Positions 51,789-60,965 are shown, counted from the first letter of the stretch. The stretch: DNA of 64,000 nucleotides from Picochlorum sp. 'celeri' (GCA_010909725.1 JAACMV010000008.1:310001-374000), one strand, 5' to 3'. Numbers and translations: made by a program. Notes: generated by a model from the letters alone, not told the origin.

Positions 51789-52526
51789 ATGCATGCAGAT
51801 AATTCAAAATTATCCATGAAGCAGAAGAAGAAGCAGAAGAAGGAACAGGCGATCAGCAATAGCACCGCCACCCATGACACAACGACCACGAGACTATTGT
51901 CTCTGAGAAAGAAACTTGCACGCAAACTTCCCGATTTGATGCAATCCATCGAACGGATCCGAAAGACGGACATCTACCTCGTACACGGCTGTCTGTCCCC
52001 AGAGGAATCACGACAATGTATTCGAGCCGCAGAATTATGTGGATTTTCGCCTCAGTCCAGCAGGGGAGCAGCATATGGGGAAGCCTTTCGAGACCACTAC
52101 AGGCTCACACAACACAATCCAGAGGTGTGCACGCAGGTGTGGGAGCGCACCGGTCTTCGGGAGGTATTTGAGCAGCATATCCATCGTGATGAGATGGGGA
52201 CATTGGTGGGACTGAATCCAAATTTAAGAATGTACAGGTATGATGCAGGGCATCGGTTTGGCAAGCATATTGATGAGGCCTGTGAGGTGCCTGGCATGGG
52301 TCGCACCGAGTACACCCTCTTGATATATTTATCTGATCCGGTAGGAGGAGAGACTGTGTTCTACGATGATCGAGGGAGAGTGATTGCGAGCGTTCAGCCA
52401 AAGGCTGGCATGGCCTTGATGCATCGGCATGGAGATGATTTTTGCCTCGAGCATGAGGCCAAGGAGGTTCGTCACGGGAGAGAACCTAAATACGTATTAC
52501 GGAGTGATGTGGTCTACAGAAAATAA
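51789..52526 (+). CDS. Prolyl 4-hydroxylase-like 2OG-Fe(II) dioxygenase
   Basis: A 245-aa oxygenase. A Lys-rich N-terminus (MKQKKKQKKEQ) could be a nuclear signal and argues against secretion. The double-stranded beta-helix carries the iron ligands HxD in RFGKHIDEACEV and a distal His in LEHEAKEV. A basic residue in KYVLRSDVVY would bind 2-oxoglutarate. The start LVHGCLSPEESRQCIRAAE is the P4Hc fold entry, and LIYLSDPVGGETVFY is the strand-turn typical of P4Hc. It lacks a signal peptide, so it is unlike ER collagen or extensin hydroxylases and resembles soluble plant and fungal P4Hc proteins of unknown substrate. Confidence 0.88.
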   Translation: MHADNSKLSMKQKKKQKKEQAISNSTATHDTTTTRLLSLRKKLARKLPDLMQSIERIRKTDIYLVHGCLSPEESRQCIRAAELCGFSPQSSRGAAYGEAFRDHYRLTQHNPEVCTQVWERTGLREVFEQHIHRDEMGTLVGLNPNLRMYRYDAGHRFGKHIDEACEVPGMGRTEYTLLIYLSDPVGGETVFYDDRGRVIASVQPKAGMALMHRHGDDFCLEHEAKEVRHGREPKYVLRSDVVYRK

Positions 52527-52609
52527 CCCATGCTCCATGGAATTCATTAGAATAATTTCTAGTATAATATTTGAATGAATACGAGCATCGTGGTCCAAGT
52601 CATACGCGT

Positions 52610-52855
52610 ATGGCTGCGTCAGGAGAGTTGAAAGCGTTTCTTTTGCGAGTCGAGGTGGTTCGCTTGTACAGGTCGTGTTTGAGAGCCAGTCGTTTGGTCC
52701 CACCTGGGAGTAGTCGGGATGGGTTGGTGGAGGAGATTCAGAGAGAGTTTGGACAGCATAAAGACGTGACTGATGTGTATACGATCAAGTATTTGCTATC
52801 TGATGGGAGGACGCGGCTGAAACAGCTGGAGGAAATGCTTGGGATGCAGCGTTGA
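52610..52855 (+). CDS. LYRM2: LYR-motif protein, LYRM2-like
   Basis: An 81-aa mitochondrial-type LYR protein. From the ATG at 52610 it reads MAASGELKAFLLRVEVVRLYRSCLRA. The LYR tripeptide is in RLYRSCLRA and a downstream Phe lies in REFGQHKD, as in Complex1_LYR proteins, which bind acyl-ACP. The C-terminal pattern D.YTIKYLLSDGRTRLKQLEEMLG matches LYRM2 (T.....I..G...L..LE..L), an assembly factor linked to complex I. The frame extends 13 codons upstream but begins with TTG, so I use the first in-frame ATG. It converges on DAD1 with 106 bp between stops. Confidence 0.88.
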   Translation: MAASGELKAFLLRVEVVRLYRSCLRASRLVPPGSSRDGLVEEIQREFGQHKDVTDVYTIKYLLSDGRTRLKQLEEMLGMQR

Positions 52856-52961
52856 TGACTGGTTCGGACATGTATTTATTATTTGTAATTCAGTTGTTAT
52901 ACTGATAGACATTACAATGGTAGTAGCGTCGCACAAGGTGAACTGAATGTACATGTATTTT

Positions 52962-53525
52962 TTATCCAATGTAACACCATACTGCCAAGAAGAGGGTGCT
53001 CATGGCGAGCACATAGTCTACAAATGCCCTCTCTGGGGTTTTGGAGGAATTCTGTCCTTCACTAATTTGGAGTCTCAAGCAAACTGCATGGATCATCATG
53101 GTATCATGGTGTGAGGAGCATCAAAACGGCGTCGACCATGCATATAGTATATATATGACAGACAAGAGACAAGAGAGAGATCAACGTACTGGTCAACACA
53201 GCAGTCCCGGCGCAGCAAAAGACGCCGGAGAGAAAGGCATTAAATGGAAAGCTACCGACTATAAGAGAGTATATAAACTGCAAAATGGCTGTTGCGAGGG
53301 CACAGCAAGCAAATATATCGAGCACCTGTGTAGACATTTTTTCACATGGGTTAGTATGGCGCTTCTCCTCATGATTCAAACGATATTACTTTGATACTTG
53401 TGACTGATACATATGAATGGATGTACACATACCCTGAGTCGAGGAGGAACGGCTTTGTACTTTGTTGCAAAGGTTGAGATGATCTCTTGGAGCGGAAAGC
53501 CCAGAGGCCTGGATGTCTGACCCAT
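52962..53525 (-). CDS. DAD1: DAD1/OST2 oligosaccharyltransferase subunit, three exons
   Basis: A subunit of the ER oligosaccharyltransferase that transfers glycans to Asn. Exon 1 is 53525-53433 (31 codons, MGQTSRPLGFPLQEIISTF...PPRLR). Exon 2 is 53325-53190 (VLDIFACCALATAILQFIY, then VGSFPFNAFLSGVFCCAGT). Exon 3 is 53083-52962 (CLRLQIS..., then TPERAFVDYVLA, ending WCYIG). Introns are 107 nt (GTATGT) and 106 nt (GTACGT). The total of 116 aa agrees with the 113 of human DAD1. VG.FPFN.FLSG and PERAF.D are family signatures. Three hydrophobic helices fit its ER membrane place. Exons 1 and 3 lie in no long open frame, so the gene is easy to miss. Confidence 0.94.
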
Positions 53526-54321
53526 CTGCCCGATGGATACGCGTTTTAGTTTTTTTATCTATAATAGTATGTATTTTATATGTACTGCAGTCTCCTGGAT
53601 GAGGACAACGAGCATTCCATTCATGATGGCACTGTCATCATGAAGACTCTTCATGATCATCATTGAAGAGCAACGGCTCTTCTTGCAAGCAAGAACCTAT
53701 TATAATAGGATAAAGTGCCCCTAGTATACTAGTGGTCCTACGCGTATAGCATATGTAGATGCTCAGAAGTAAAAGCATTTTCATAAAAATAACAGCTGGG
53801 GAAAAAAAATTATATCATGCTGGGAAAAAACACTGATGTTTCAAATACAATATCACTGCTGCTGTGCAGACACAAGGCACGTATCAATATGTCTCCAATG
53901 GCTGTGCCTGTCTGTCTATATAGAGATGTATATATAAATCAAAGCCTGCGACAGAGCATACCGACTACTTGTCGTGTGCAGGGAATATTCACACCCGTGT
54001 GAAGAGCCTGCGTCTCAAGAATGGAAATGCAACATGAAATTCCTCCTGAGAGTCAGAAAATATCGTAATCAAATAAGGAAGGCTCTCAACGTCCAGGTAT
54101 AATAAAATCAAAAATATAGCTTCTCATGCTTTGTGCTATGGCAGGTTGGCAGATGTTTTGAATCAAATTCGTTGGCACATCATCATCATTTGCATTGTTG
54201 CTCTCGTCCTTTTTGTGTCATTCTGTTTCCATTCAAGCAACGCTTCTTTATTTGGATCAATGATGTATGTGTTGGTGGCGGTGGGGGATCCTTCTCGGGT
54301 CACGAAGAAACAAGGCCATAC
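53526..54321. promoter_or_regulatory. 796-bp spacer upstream of DAD1, rich in inverted repeats
   Basis: Lies upstream of DAD1 and downstream of the Q/M-rich gene, both leftward. It holds the inverted-repeat run 53620-53732 (separate entry) and a 7-bp-arm repeat at 53988-54003 (TTCACAC, CC, GTGTGAA). TATA-like ATGTATATATAAATC lies near 53927-53941, and the octamer AGCCTGCG occurs twice (near 53943 and 54005). A short rightward frame (54131-54367) runs into the neighbouring gene and looks spurious. An unspliced non-coding RNA is possible but unproven. Confidence 0.4.
53620..53732. repeat. Run of five inverted repeats upstream of DAD1
   Basis: In order: TTCATGATG/CATCATGAA with 7-nt loop (53620-53644); GAAGAGC/GCTCTTC with loop AACG (53665-53682); TCTTGC/GCAAGA with 2-nt centre (53681-53694); a 14-bp exact palindrome CCTATTATAATAGG (53696-53709); and a 12-bp exact palindrome CTAGTATACTAG (53721-53732). 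They begin 95 bp upstream of the DAD1 ATG. A folded RNA or regulator-binding array are both possible. Confidence 0.8.
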
Positions 54322-55662
54322 TTACTCTGTCTTGGGGGATGTGAAAATATCTGGGTATGATCCCTGAAGACTTCCAGATTGAGCTGACGCAAAGGGATGA
54401 GATCCACCTGTTTGAGCTGCAATAGCATCTTGCAATGTCTTCACATACTCTGTATGTGGATGAGAATATGACTGCTGCACTGCTTGCACCATACTTGGAT
54501 TAGACTGCATTGCCATCAACATTTGCATTTGCTGAATCTGCTGTAACTGTTGCATTTGCTGAAGGAATTGAGCCTGCTGTGTTGGGCTTTGCTGTCCAGA
54601 AAACATGGACATGATGGCATGCTGGTTTTCTGGGGACTGATGCATCATCATCCGCTGCATCATGGTGAAGTACTCCATCATACTCGACATCATCGCTTCT
54701 TGCGCATTTTCCATCAATGGAGGAGCTGTTGGAAGCTGGGTTGATGGGTGAATAGCTGGTTCCTCTTTCACCGCAGGGACATCTCTTCCACGAGATGACC
54801 AGCTCAGTTCACTCACATCATCACGGCCAGGCACAATTCCATCGCTGTGAATCGTCTGCTGTACTCTTCTTGTCTCTTTCAACAAGGGAGTCTCAGATGT
54901 ATCTGCCAATGCAAGCAGCGCTTCTGCAACAGAATGCTGCTCCTCCTCCAACTCTGCCTTTGTACGACGAGCATACCTCAAAGGTGGTTTGATTCTGCGC
55001 GTTGCTGTGACTGATGTCGACTTGACTGTCGATGTTGTACGACGACGACGAGGCCCGCCTGCGCTTGCCTTCTTCGTTGCGCTCTTTCCCGGGTCCATAC
55101 CAATGGCCTCGAACAATTTCCTTCTCAACCAATTGTTATTGTTTGAAAACGTCTTTGTCCCATACACAGCCTTAAACTTGGCTTGGAGGTCCCTCTGGCT
55201 CATCTTTTTAATCGATTTAGCCGCATCGGAGACAGTCTCCACGCCAAAGTGGGAGAGCACAGACGTTCCTCGCTGCTCAGTAGGCAAAGAATGCCTCAAC
55301 AAATGATGCTGACGGCCCTCTCCACCATCACCTCCTGACTTTTCTGCAGCATCAGGTGGAGTCGTACTTCCTGTACGCGCCATCACATTCCCTTCCTGAG
55401 TGCTCATCGTATCGCTTGCATAAAAATTCTGTTGATGCACACCCTTTACTGCTGCAGACTCCCCTTTGGCAACTTCATTGCCAGCATCATCACTGATATG
55501 CCCCCCGGCATCATCACCACCAGTAATTTCTGGTGTCTGGACAGACGATCCCATCTGCCTCTGCGGCTGCGCCGTCTTCAACTGGGACGCATCCTGCTCC
55601 GCCTTGTCCACAGTATTCTCCACCTGCACGGGTGGAACACTGGTTGCAACAGCCTCTGCCAT
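54322..55662 (-). CDS. Q/M-rich putative nuclear protein, unknown family
   Basis: A 446-aa protein from a clear ATG (MAEAVATSVPPVQ). The first 150 residues are disordered. A structured block follows at about 150-190: KKMSQRDLQAKFKAVYG and SNNNNWLRRKLFEAIG, with aromatic and basic residues spaced like a helical DNA- or protein-binding motif. It is followed by a very basic stretch (GGPRRRRTT, RRIKPPLRYARRTK) and a helix EEEQHSVAEALLALAD. The C-terminal 130 residues are rich in Gln, Met and Ser (YFTMMQRMMMHQSPENQ), resembling an activation domain. I do not recognise the family; the layout suggests a transcription or chromatin regulator. That is inference. Confidence 0.75.
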   Translation of the reverse strand: MAEAVATSVPPVQVENTVDKAEQDASQLKTAQPQRQMGSSVQTPEITGGDDAGGHISDDAGNEVAKGESAAVKGVHQQNFYASDTMSTQEGNVMARTGSTTPPDAAEKSGGDGGEGRQHHLLRHSLPTEQRGTSVLSHFGVETVSDAAKSIKKMSQRDLQAKFKAVYGTKTFSNNNNWLRRKLFEAIGMDPGKSATKKASAGGPRRRRTTSTVKSTSVTATRRIKPPLRYARRTKAELEEEQHSVAEALLALADTSETPLLKETRRVQQTIHSDGIVPGRDDVSELSWSSRGRDVPAVKEEPAIHPSTQLPTAPPLMENAQEAMMSSMMEYFTMMQRMMMHQSPENQHAIMSMFSGQQSPTQQAQFLQQMQQLQQIQQMQMLMAMQSNPSMVQAVQQSYSHPHTEYVKTLQDAIAAQTGGSHPFASAQSGSLQGSYPDIFTSPKTE

Positions 55663-56599
55663 GATATTCTCCAGCCTAAAAAATGATTCCGAATGAAAGA
55701 TTAAACAATGAAAGAATCAAAATTGGAATCAAAGAGGGGTGTTATCGACCAACTCCTGCGGCACCTCTCTCTCACTCTCAAACACTCTTTTGAGGTTTCA
55801 AGACCTGCACATCCATCAATGAATCGATGCGTCAGCCAAACTACCACATCCAACATGATGATGGTATCAAAGAATGCATGGGTTTCAACCATACAGACGC
55901 CTGGTCAACCCTTCCGACTATGAGGGCGCCACCGCCGTCGGGCACCCCTTCCCTCATCAGCCTCCACCCGTGTCGGTGCCACCCCGCCACCCCAGGCTTC
56001 TCCGCCAACCAAGCACGTTTCCGCAACAATACCCGCAAATTTTACAATAGAAATATAAAACCCATCCAATTATGGCCAAACCCACGCTTCTATCCCACCC
56101 ACACCCCTCTACGGTCCCAAAAATACCCGTCGACCAATCTAGATACAGCACAATCGGTTCGGGCTGCCGCGCAGACTCCCGTTTCCCATGGTCCCCTCAC
56201 CCAACCCACCCCCATACTGGCATAATTTGATAAGAACATACCTTATTGTAATTTCACCAAAGGGTGGTGGATGCAGACCCTGTGTTTTGAGTCGGCAACC
56301 GCTGATGGATGTCCACGAGAGACACGCACACACGTTCAGTCTTTGGGGCGGTATACTCGCTCTGAATACACCCTAAACAATCAAAACCTTTCAAATAATA
56401 CTAAAGTGGGCGATTCCGGATGGAAAATGGAACCACGTAGAATGTTTTTACACTGTCGAGCCTACGTGGTCGGGTGGCTGGACATGCCACCGTCGACTGG
56501 GAGCTGCTGCAAGATATGGTGTGTGCGGCTCAGTCGGAACAACCAGGGTCAAAGGTTTGAACATACGGCTTGTACACAATTCTTTACACGAGTCGCCTA
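55663..56599. other. 937-bp spacer without a supported gene
   Basis: Lies between the 5' end of the Q/M-rich gene and the 3' end of the BRCT gene. Several frames of 60-130 codons exist on both strands, but none shows a family motif or a balanced residue composition. It holds a 9-bp-arm inverted repeat (ACCACGTAG 56432-56440 / CTACGTGGT 56462-56470). A 6-bp-arm hairpin follows directly (GGTGGC/GCCACC, 56473-56491). This spacer is more GC-rich in parts (55920-56230) than its neighbours. Confidence 0.4.
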
Positions 56600-58579
56600 T
56601 TATTTCCTTGATTGTCGTCGACGAGACTGTTGAATGGAGGAACGATACTCTAGCATATGGGTAAGCGCCTCTGTGGCTTTGGTGGCGTCGATGGGCAAGG
56701 GGGTGCTGGGGGAGACGAGCCAGGTGACGAGGGAAGCTGGTGTGAGGGCTACGGTGTCCATGGACTCGGCGATGCTTTCATCATTCGAAATGACCAGGTC
56801 ACACTCATTGAGGGACTGGAGGTTTGATTTGGCGCATAGCGTGGCACCACCTGCCTGGAGGATTGCTCTGCATGGGAACATATGAAAACGCACACATCAT
56901 ATACAAGATAATACATCCCACAGTATCACCATCCACAAGCGCCATGTATGTATGATTTCATAATACTTGTACACGTACCGAATATCTTTTCTGGACGGGG
57001 TGCTTGATGGTGGGATGCGATACAGTCCACAGACCAGTCCTTGGAAGGGCCTCTGAGGGGATTGTCGCCAGAATCTACAGATATTGTCCTCAATGCCGTT
57101 GGAGGGGTTGCCGTCCAAAATTTCATAGTCTTCTTCGTTGATCATGCTGTCAGAGGCTCTGAGGTATTCTGGGCTGAGTATCCATGTACCACTGGCGATG
57201 GCACATAGGCACTTTTGATTTCTTCGCATCGATGGCGTGATGACATGCGTGAATGCTGGGTCCCAGTCGTGGGTACCGATGGTGTATCTGAATGATGATG
57301 CTCGAAGGATGGCTGCGCATTCTTTCTGTTCATGTGTGTGCATTCCACTGAGGGTGATGTGGGCCGGTGGATGATTCTTTTGCTCCTTCTCATCACTCTT
57401 TGTATCATTGCTCTTCTTCCCTCCTCTCTTCTTCTTCTTCCTCTTTTTCTCATCATCATCGTCGTCGTTGTCGTCCTTGATTTTATTATTCTTTGATTTG
57501 TTCTCTACCGTTTCACTAATAATCCTGCGTTTCAGCGGGGCCCGTTGCTTGGGAATCCCTTCCATCACGTGTGGTGATGCCTCCATTGCTGAGGAGGGTG
57601 AAGATGGTTCATTTGTTTCCTTGCCCCTCTCTTCACCAATAGTATCATTATTATCATCCTCTTTCTGATCTTCTTCTTTGTTGTCTTCTTGCCTGTTTGA
57701 GCCCACATGATGATCCTCTCCTGCTTGGTCTTCTTCTTCGTCATCCTCTTCCTCTCCTTCTTCATTGTCTTCAACCACTGTTCCCAACTGTTGAAAACCG
57801 TCATCCTCTGTAGGTGCATGGGATGGTGTACTACTATATGCTTCATCGATCGAATCCGGTATACAGACGGGATCCTCCACCCCTGGTGCATCTTCTCTCA
57901 CAATACAATCCACTCCTGCACGTCCTCGATATCCATCACCATCCAGAGGAAGGTACACCCACTCCTGGAAACTATCACACAGCCATTGAAAGTTCACAAC
58001 TGGAATACCAACACCCATCGCAGCAAGAATCTTGTGCGACTCTTCCTCAGTATCCGATGCAATCAAAACATCTGCCTTTTCAGGCCCACTAATAGATAGT
58101 GTCCGAAAGGTCCTCATACCCAAAGACTGCATCATCACCTCCACTAATATTCTCTCTCGACCTACAAATCCAGAAAAAGATCCTATAAAGCCCTCTTTCG
58201 TCTTCTTCTTCTTTGAAAACCCCCGATTTTCAGGGCGTGTTGATGGCAAAGGTGCATAGCCATGATGGCCCAACACACTGTGATGTTGCAAGCATGCAAA
58301 CAGATATACTAGATTCACATGCGGCGTATCAGGCGCTATCGCATCCATAGATCCAACTGTTTCCGTCACAACATGCGTGTATGAAGGATGCTTGGACCCA
58401 GAGATGCCAGCAGTATCAGGCAACAACTCTTGTGAATTATAATACACAACGCGCCCACCGCTCGACTCTACCCACTTCATAATCTTTTTGACACATTCCT
58501 CTTCATGTATCGATGTCAGTCCAGGCATATCAACAAGAAAAACGCATTCTTTGAAAAGATTTTCGTCAGTGTCATTCAT
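56600..58579 (-). CDS. Four-BRCT protein, TopBP1/Dpb11/Cut5-like, two exons
   Basis: Exons 58579-56979 and 56867-56600 are joined across a 111-nt intron (GTACGT...ATGCAG, phase 2), giving 622 aa. The start is the ATG at 58579 (MNDTDENLFKE). BRCT1 spans about residues 5-110 (CVFLVDMPGL...THVVTE...NLVYLFACL). BRCT2 spans about 130-215 (GSFSGFVGRERILVEVMMQSLGM, PVVNFQWLCDSFQEW). An acidic and Lys-rich linker of about 180 residues follows. BRCT3 starts near 400 (HITLSGMHTHEQKE...THVITPSMRR...WILSPEYLRAS). BRCT4 spans the intron (FQGLVCGLYRI...AILQAGGATL...LTPASLVTWLV). Two BRCT pairs with a linker match yeast Dpb11 and fission-yeast Rad4, the TopBP1 counterparts in replication initiation and checkpoint signalling. 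Orthology is likely, not proven. Confidence 0.85.
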
Positions 58580-58895
58580 GGTAGCAACCAAATATCAACT
58601 TTGTTTGGCTCAATGCGCCATACACATGACCATGTGTGTTATTCAGATACAACTAACAATAGTATGTATGCATCGGCCCTGTCCTTGGAAGATTCAAGGT
58701 ATTCAGTCAGAAGACATTTGAAATACGAAAACTTGAGAGAGACACGAATGTCCGATGAAAGGCAAGGGTTGACCGGATACTTTGTTTTTGACGAATGATT
58801 GTTTGTAGTCCTTGTCGTAGAGAAAGAGACGACAAGCTTGTCGATCTCCATTCACCTCAGATGGCATTACACCTAATATTGATCTGAAGTAATCC

Positions 58896-59840
58896 ATGCA
58901 AATTGAGGCTCGATTGATGCAAAAGAGACTTGTGGCTGGTACTGCTACTGTGACGCATGGTCGTTTTGTCGAAACAAAAAGGGGAATACGAGTAGGACTG
59001 GGATTTCATCTCAGCTTTCAAGCTTTCAATAGCCATTTTATACCGATACAGAAAGGGTGGTGTGCCTTTGGGAAGGTGAAGAGATTGCAGAAGGGAAGAA
59101 ACGTTTCAATGGCTGCATCTGAGAATCCCCAGAAGGAAGCAGTGCGTGTGTGGTTGGGATCAGGATCTGCGTCTCGACATGCTCTCATGAAAGAAATTAT
59201 GGAGGAATATGGAGAATTAATGACATTTATGGGCAAGGTGTCTGCGGATATCGATGAAAAGGCGATTCGGTATGATGATCCCAGGCAGCTGGTGCTGGCC
59301 TTGGCACATGCCAAGGCTGACGCTATTCTTGAAAAAGAGAATGGGTTTGGAGGCGAGGATGGATATCTGATTACATGTGATCAAGTTGTGTTGCATAAGG
59401 GGTGTATTTTGGAGAAACCAGAGGATGAAGGGGAGGCTCGGAGAATGATTGAAGGGTATGCAGAGGCCCCAGCGTCGACAGTTGGGTCTACTGTTGTGAC
59501 ACATGTGCGGACTGGGAAGCGTGTGGAGCGCGTTGATATTGCAACGGTATGAATCATGATAGTAGTGTTTTATTGAAATACGTCTGCCATGTGTATATCA
59601 TCTGTCGTATATATCGCTTTGTGTGTGTAGATATTATTCTCAAAGGATGGGTTGCCACAGGATACTGTGGATTATTTGATTGATGAAGGAGAGATATTTT
59701 GGTGTGCGGGTGGATTGATGGTGGAGCATGACAAAGTGCAGCCCCATGTCGTGTCGATTGTAGGGGGTATTGATGCAGTGATGGGGTTGCGGAAGGAGAC
59801 TGTAGTGGATTTACTGAGAGCATGTGCAGCAGAGACATGA
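58896..59840 (+). CDS. Maf-like nucleotide pyrophosphatase, two exons
   Basis: A Maf/Ham1-fold nucleoside triphosphate pyrophosphatase that cleans non-canonical nucleotides. Exons 58896-59546 and 59631-59840 are joined across an 84-nt intron (GTATGA...GTGTAG, phase 0): the join reads VERVDIATILFSKDG. The full length is 286 aa. Residues 1-70 look like an organelle presequence (Arg, Ser, Phe-rich, few acids); ATG 59109 (MAASENPQ) would give a cytosolic form of 215 aa. Motifs: LGSGSASRHALM, ADIDEKAIRY, LAHAKADAI, ITCDQVVLHKG (catalytic Asp) and EKPEDEGEARRMI in exon 1; CAGGLMVEHDKV and GGIDAVMGL in exon 2. Substrate choice between the YceF and YhdE types cannot be told. Confidence 0.9.
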
Positions 59841-59943
59841 CCATGATTTTACAGCGGTATACTCCTGTTACAAAACTGTTCGTTCGATGTATACTTTTAA
59901 AAAATACCAGATGAAGTAGCTTTAATAAATATCATAATTGGAG

Positions 59944-59967
59944 AATATATTATCTAGATAATATATT
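59944..59967. repeat. 24-bp perfect palindrome between convergent genes
   Basis: Half-site AATATATTATCT followed by its exact reverse complement, with no spacer. It lies 104 bp after the Maf stop and 72 bp after the trypsin-like gene's stop on the other strand, so it sits in the shared 3' region. An AT-rich symmetric element could serve 3'-end formation for both genes or pause converging polymerases. Confidence 0.9.
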
Positions 59968-60038
59968 GGCAATTCGCATACAAAACGTCACAATCACACA
60001 AGTACACATTACTTGGGGACGGTGGGGATCGACACAAA

Positions 60039-60965
60039 TTACTTGGCATACTTTTCCAGCATCCTCCTGATGAAATGCTTGACGTGCGCAGATGTCTTGG
60101 TGTGTATAGTGTATGGAGATCGGAAAAGATTGCCGCAAAAGGTGTCACCGCCCCTAGATACCAGTCCGTACTGGACTCCGTTGTAAAATGATGGACCTCC
60201 ACTGTCACCATTGCAGTCATTCTTGATCCCAACACCTCCATTGTAGAAGAAATTTTCTTCCTCTGTTGTTGAGAATTCGTCTCCGTAATAGCAAAGTTCT
60301 CTTTTTGGAGTGAATGCGAACGGGTTATTCTTTGGGTATCCCATCTTGGGGCAAGGCAGGGTACCATCTTTTCCGACTGTCAATGTCACCTCATAGAGCT
60401 TGTTAGAAAGGCTACCTTCCACGGGCGTGATTCCATCTTCTACTGGAACTAAAAAGTTATTATTGGCACCAAAACCAACAACGGTAACTTTTGCCCCAGT
60501 TGGTGGGACTCGTTCTGCTTTTGGTAGTTTTGCAAAAGGCTTTGGTAAGGATTTGTCCAGCACAGCAACAGCAATGTCATAACCACCAACTCCTTGTTTC
60601 CCGTATTTCGGATGCAGTACCCATTTCTTGAATTCACTTTGATGCTCGGCAGTCACCTTCGTTTTACCATTCTTCTCTCGTGTTCTTATGTTCCCTTTGT
60701 ATGCCGTTCCGCCAGAAACAACGAGACCGTCTGAATCCTCCACACAATGTGCTGCTGTCAGGACAATATTCTTGGCAATCAGTGTACCGCCACAAGTGCT
60801 GTCGCGGGTACTGTTTGAATCTTTTACTAATATCTGTAAGAGAACAAACTCTGGATATGCTCCGTTTTTGGCTGGCTCTCCACCGACAATACGGTCCGTG
60901 CTGTTTGCGGCAGCGGCAGTCTGGACCATAAAAAGGAAGCAGACCAACCTGATGATCAATTCCAT
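60039..60965 (-). CDS. Secreted trypsin-like serine protease (S1 family)
   Basis: From the ATG at 60965 the protein is 308 aa with a signal peptide (MELIIRLVCFLFMVQTAAA). The mature enzyme begins at the activation motif IVGGEPAKNGAYPEFV. Catalytic residues: His in LTAAHC, Asp in GGYDIAVAVL, Ser in CNGDSGGPSF. The position equivalent to trypsin Asp189 reads Asn with Asp at 190 (KNDCNGDSGG), so classic Arg/Lys specificity is uncertain. An upstream in-frame ATG (61040) would bury the signal peptide behind a basic stretch, so I prefer 60965. Such proteases are secreted or vacuolar. It converges on the Maf gene; the 24-bp palindrome lies between them. Confidence 0.92.
   Translation of the reverse strand: MELIIRLVCFLFMVQTAAAANSTDRIVGGEPAKNGAYPEFVLLQILVKDSNSTRDSTCGGTLIAKNIVLTAAHCVEDSDGLVVSGGTAYKGNIRTREKNGKTKVTAEHQSEFKKWVLHPKYGKQGVGGYDIAVAVLDKSLPKPFAKLPKAERVPPTGAKVTVVGFGANNNFLVPVEDGITPVEGSLSNKLYEVTLTVGKDGTLPCPKMGYPKNNPFAFTPKRELCYYGDEFSTTEEENFFYNGGVGIKNDCNGDSGGPSFYNGVQYGLVSRGGDTFCGNLFRSPYTIHTKTSAHVKHFIRRMLEKYAK

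Noticed and set aside
54131..54367. 78-codon frame with a hydrophobic segment
   Set aside because: It starts in spacer and runs antisense into the end of the Q/M-rich gene; one hydrophobic run is not enough.
55827..56225. 132-codon rightward frame in the gene-free spacer
   Set aside because: Pro/Thr-rich, no domain, no supporting splice structure; kept only as spacer description.
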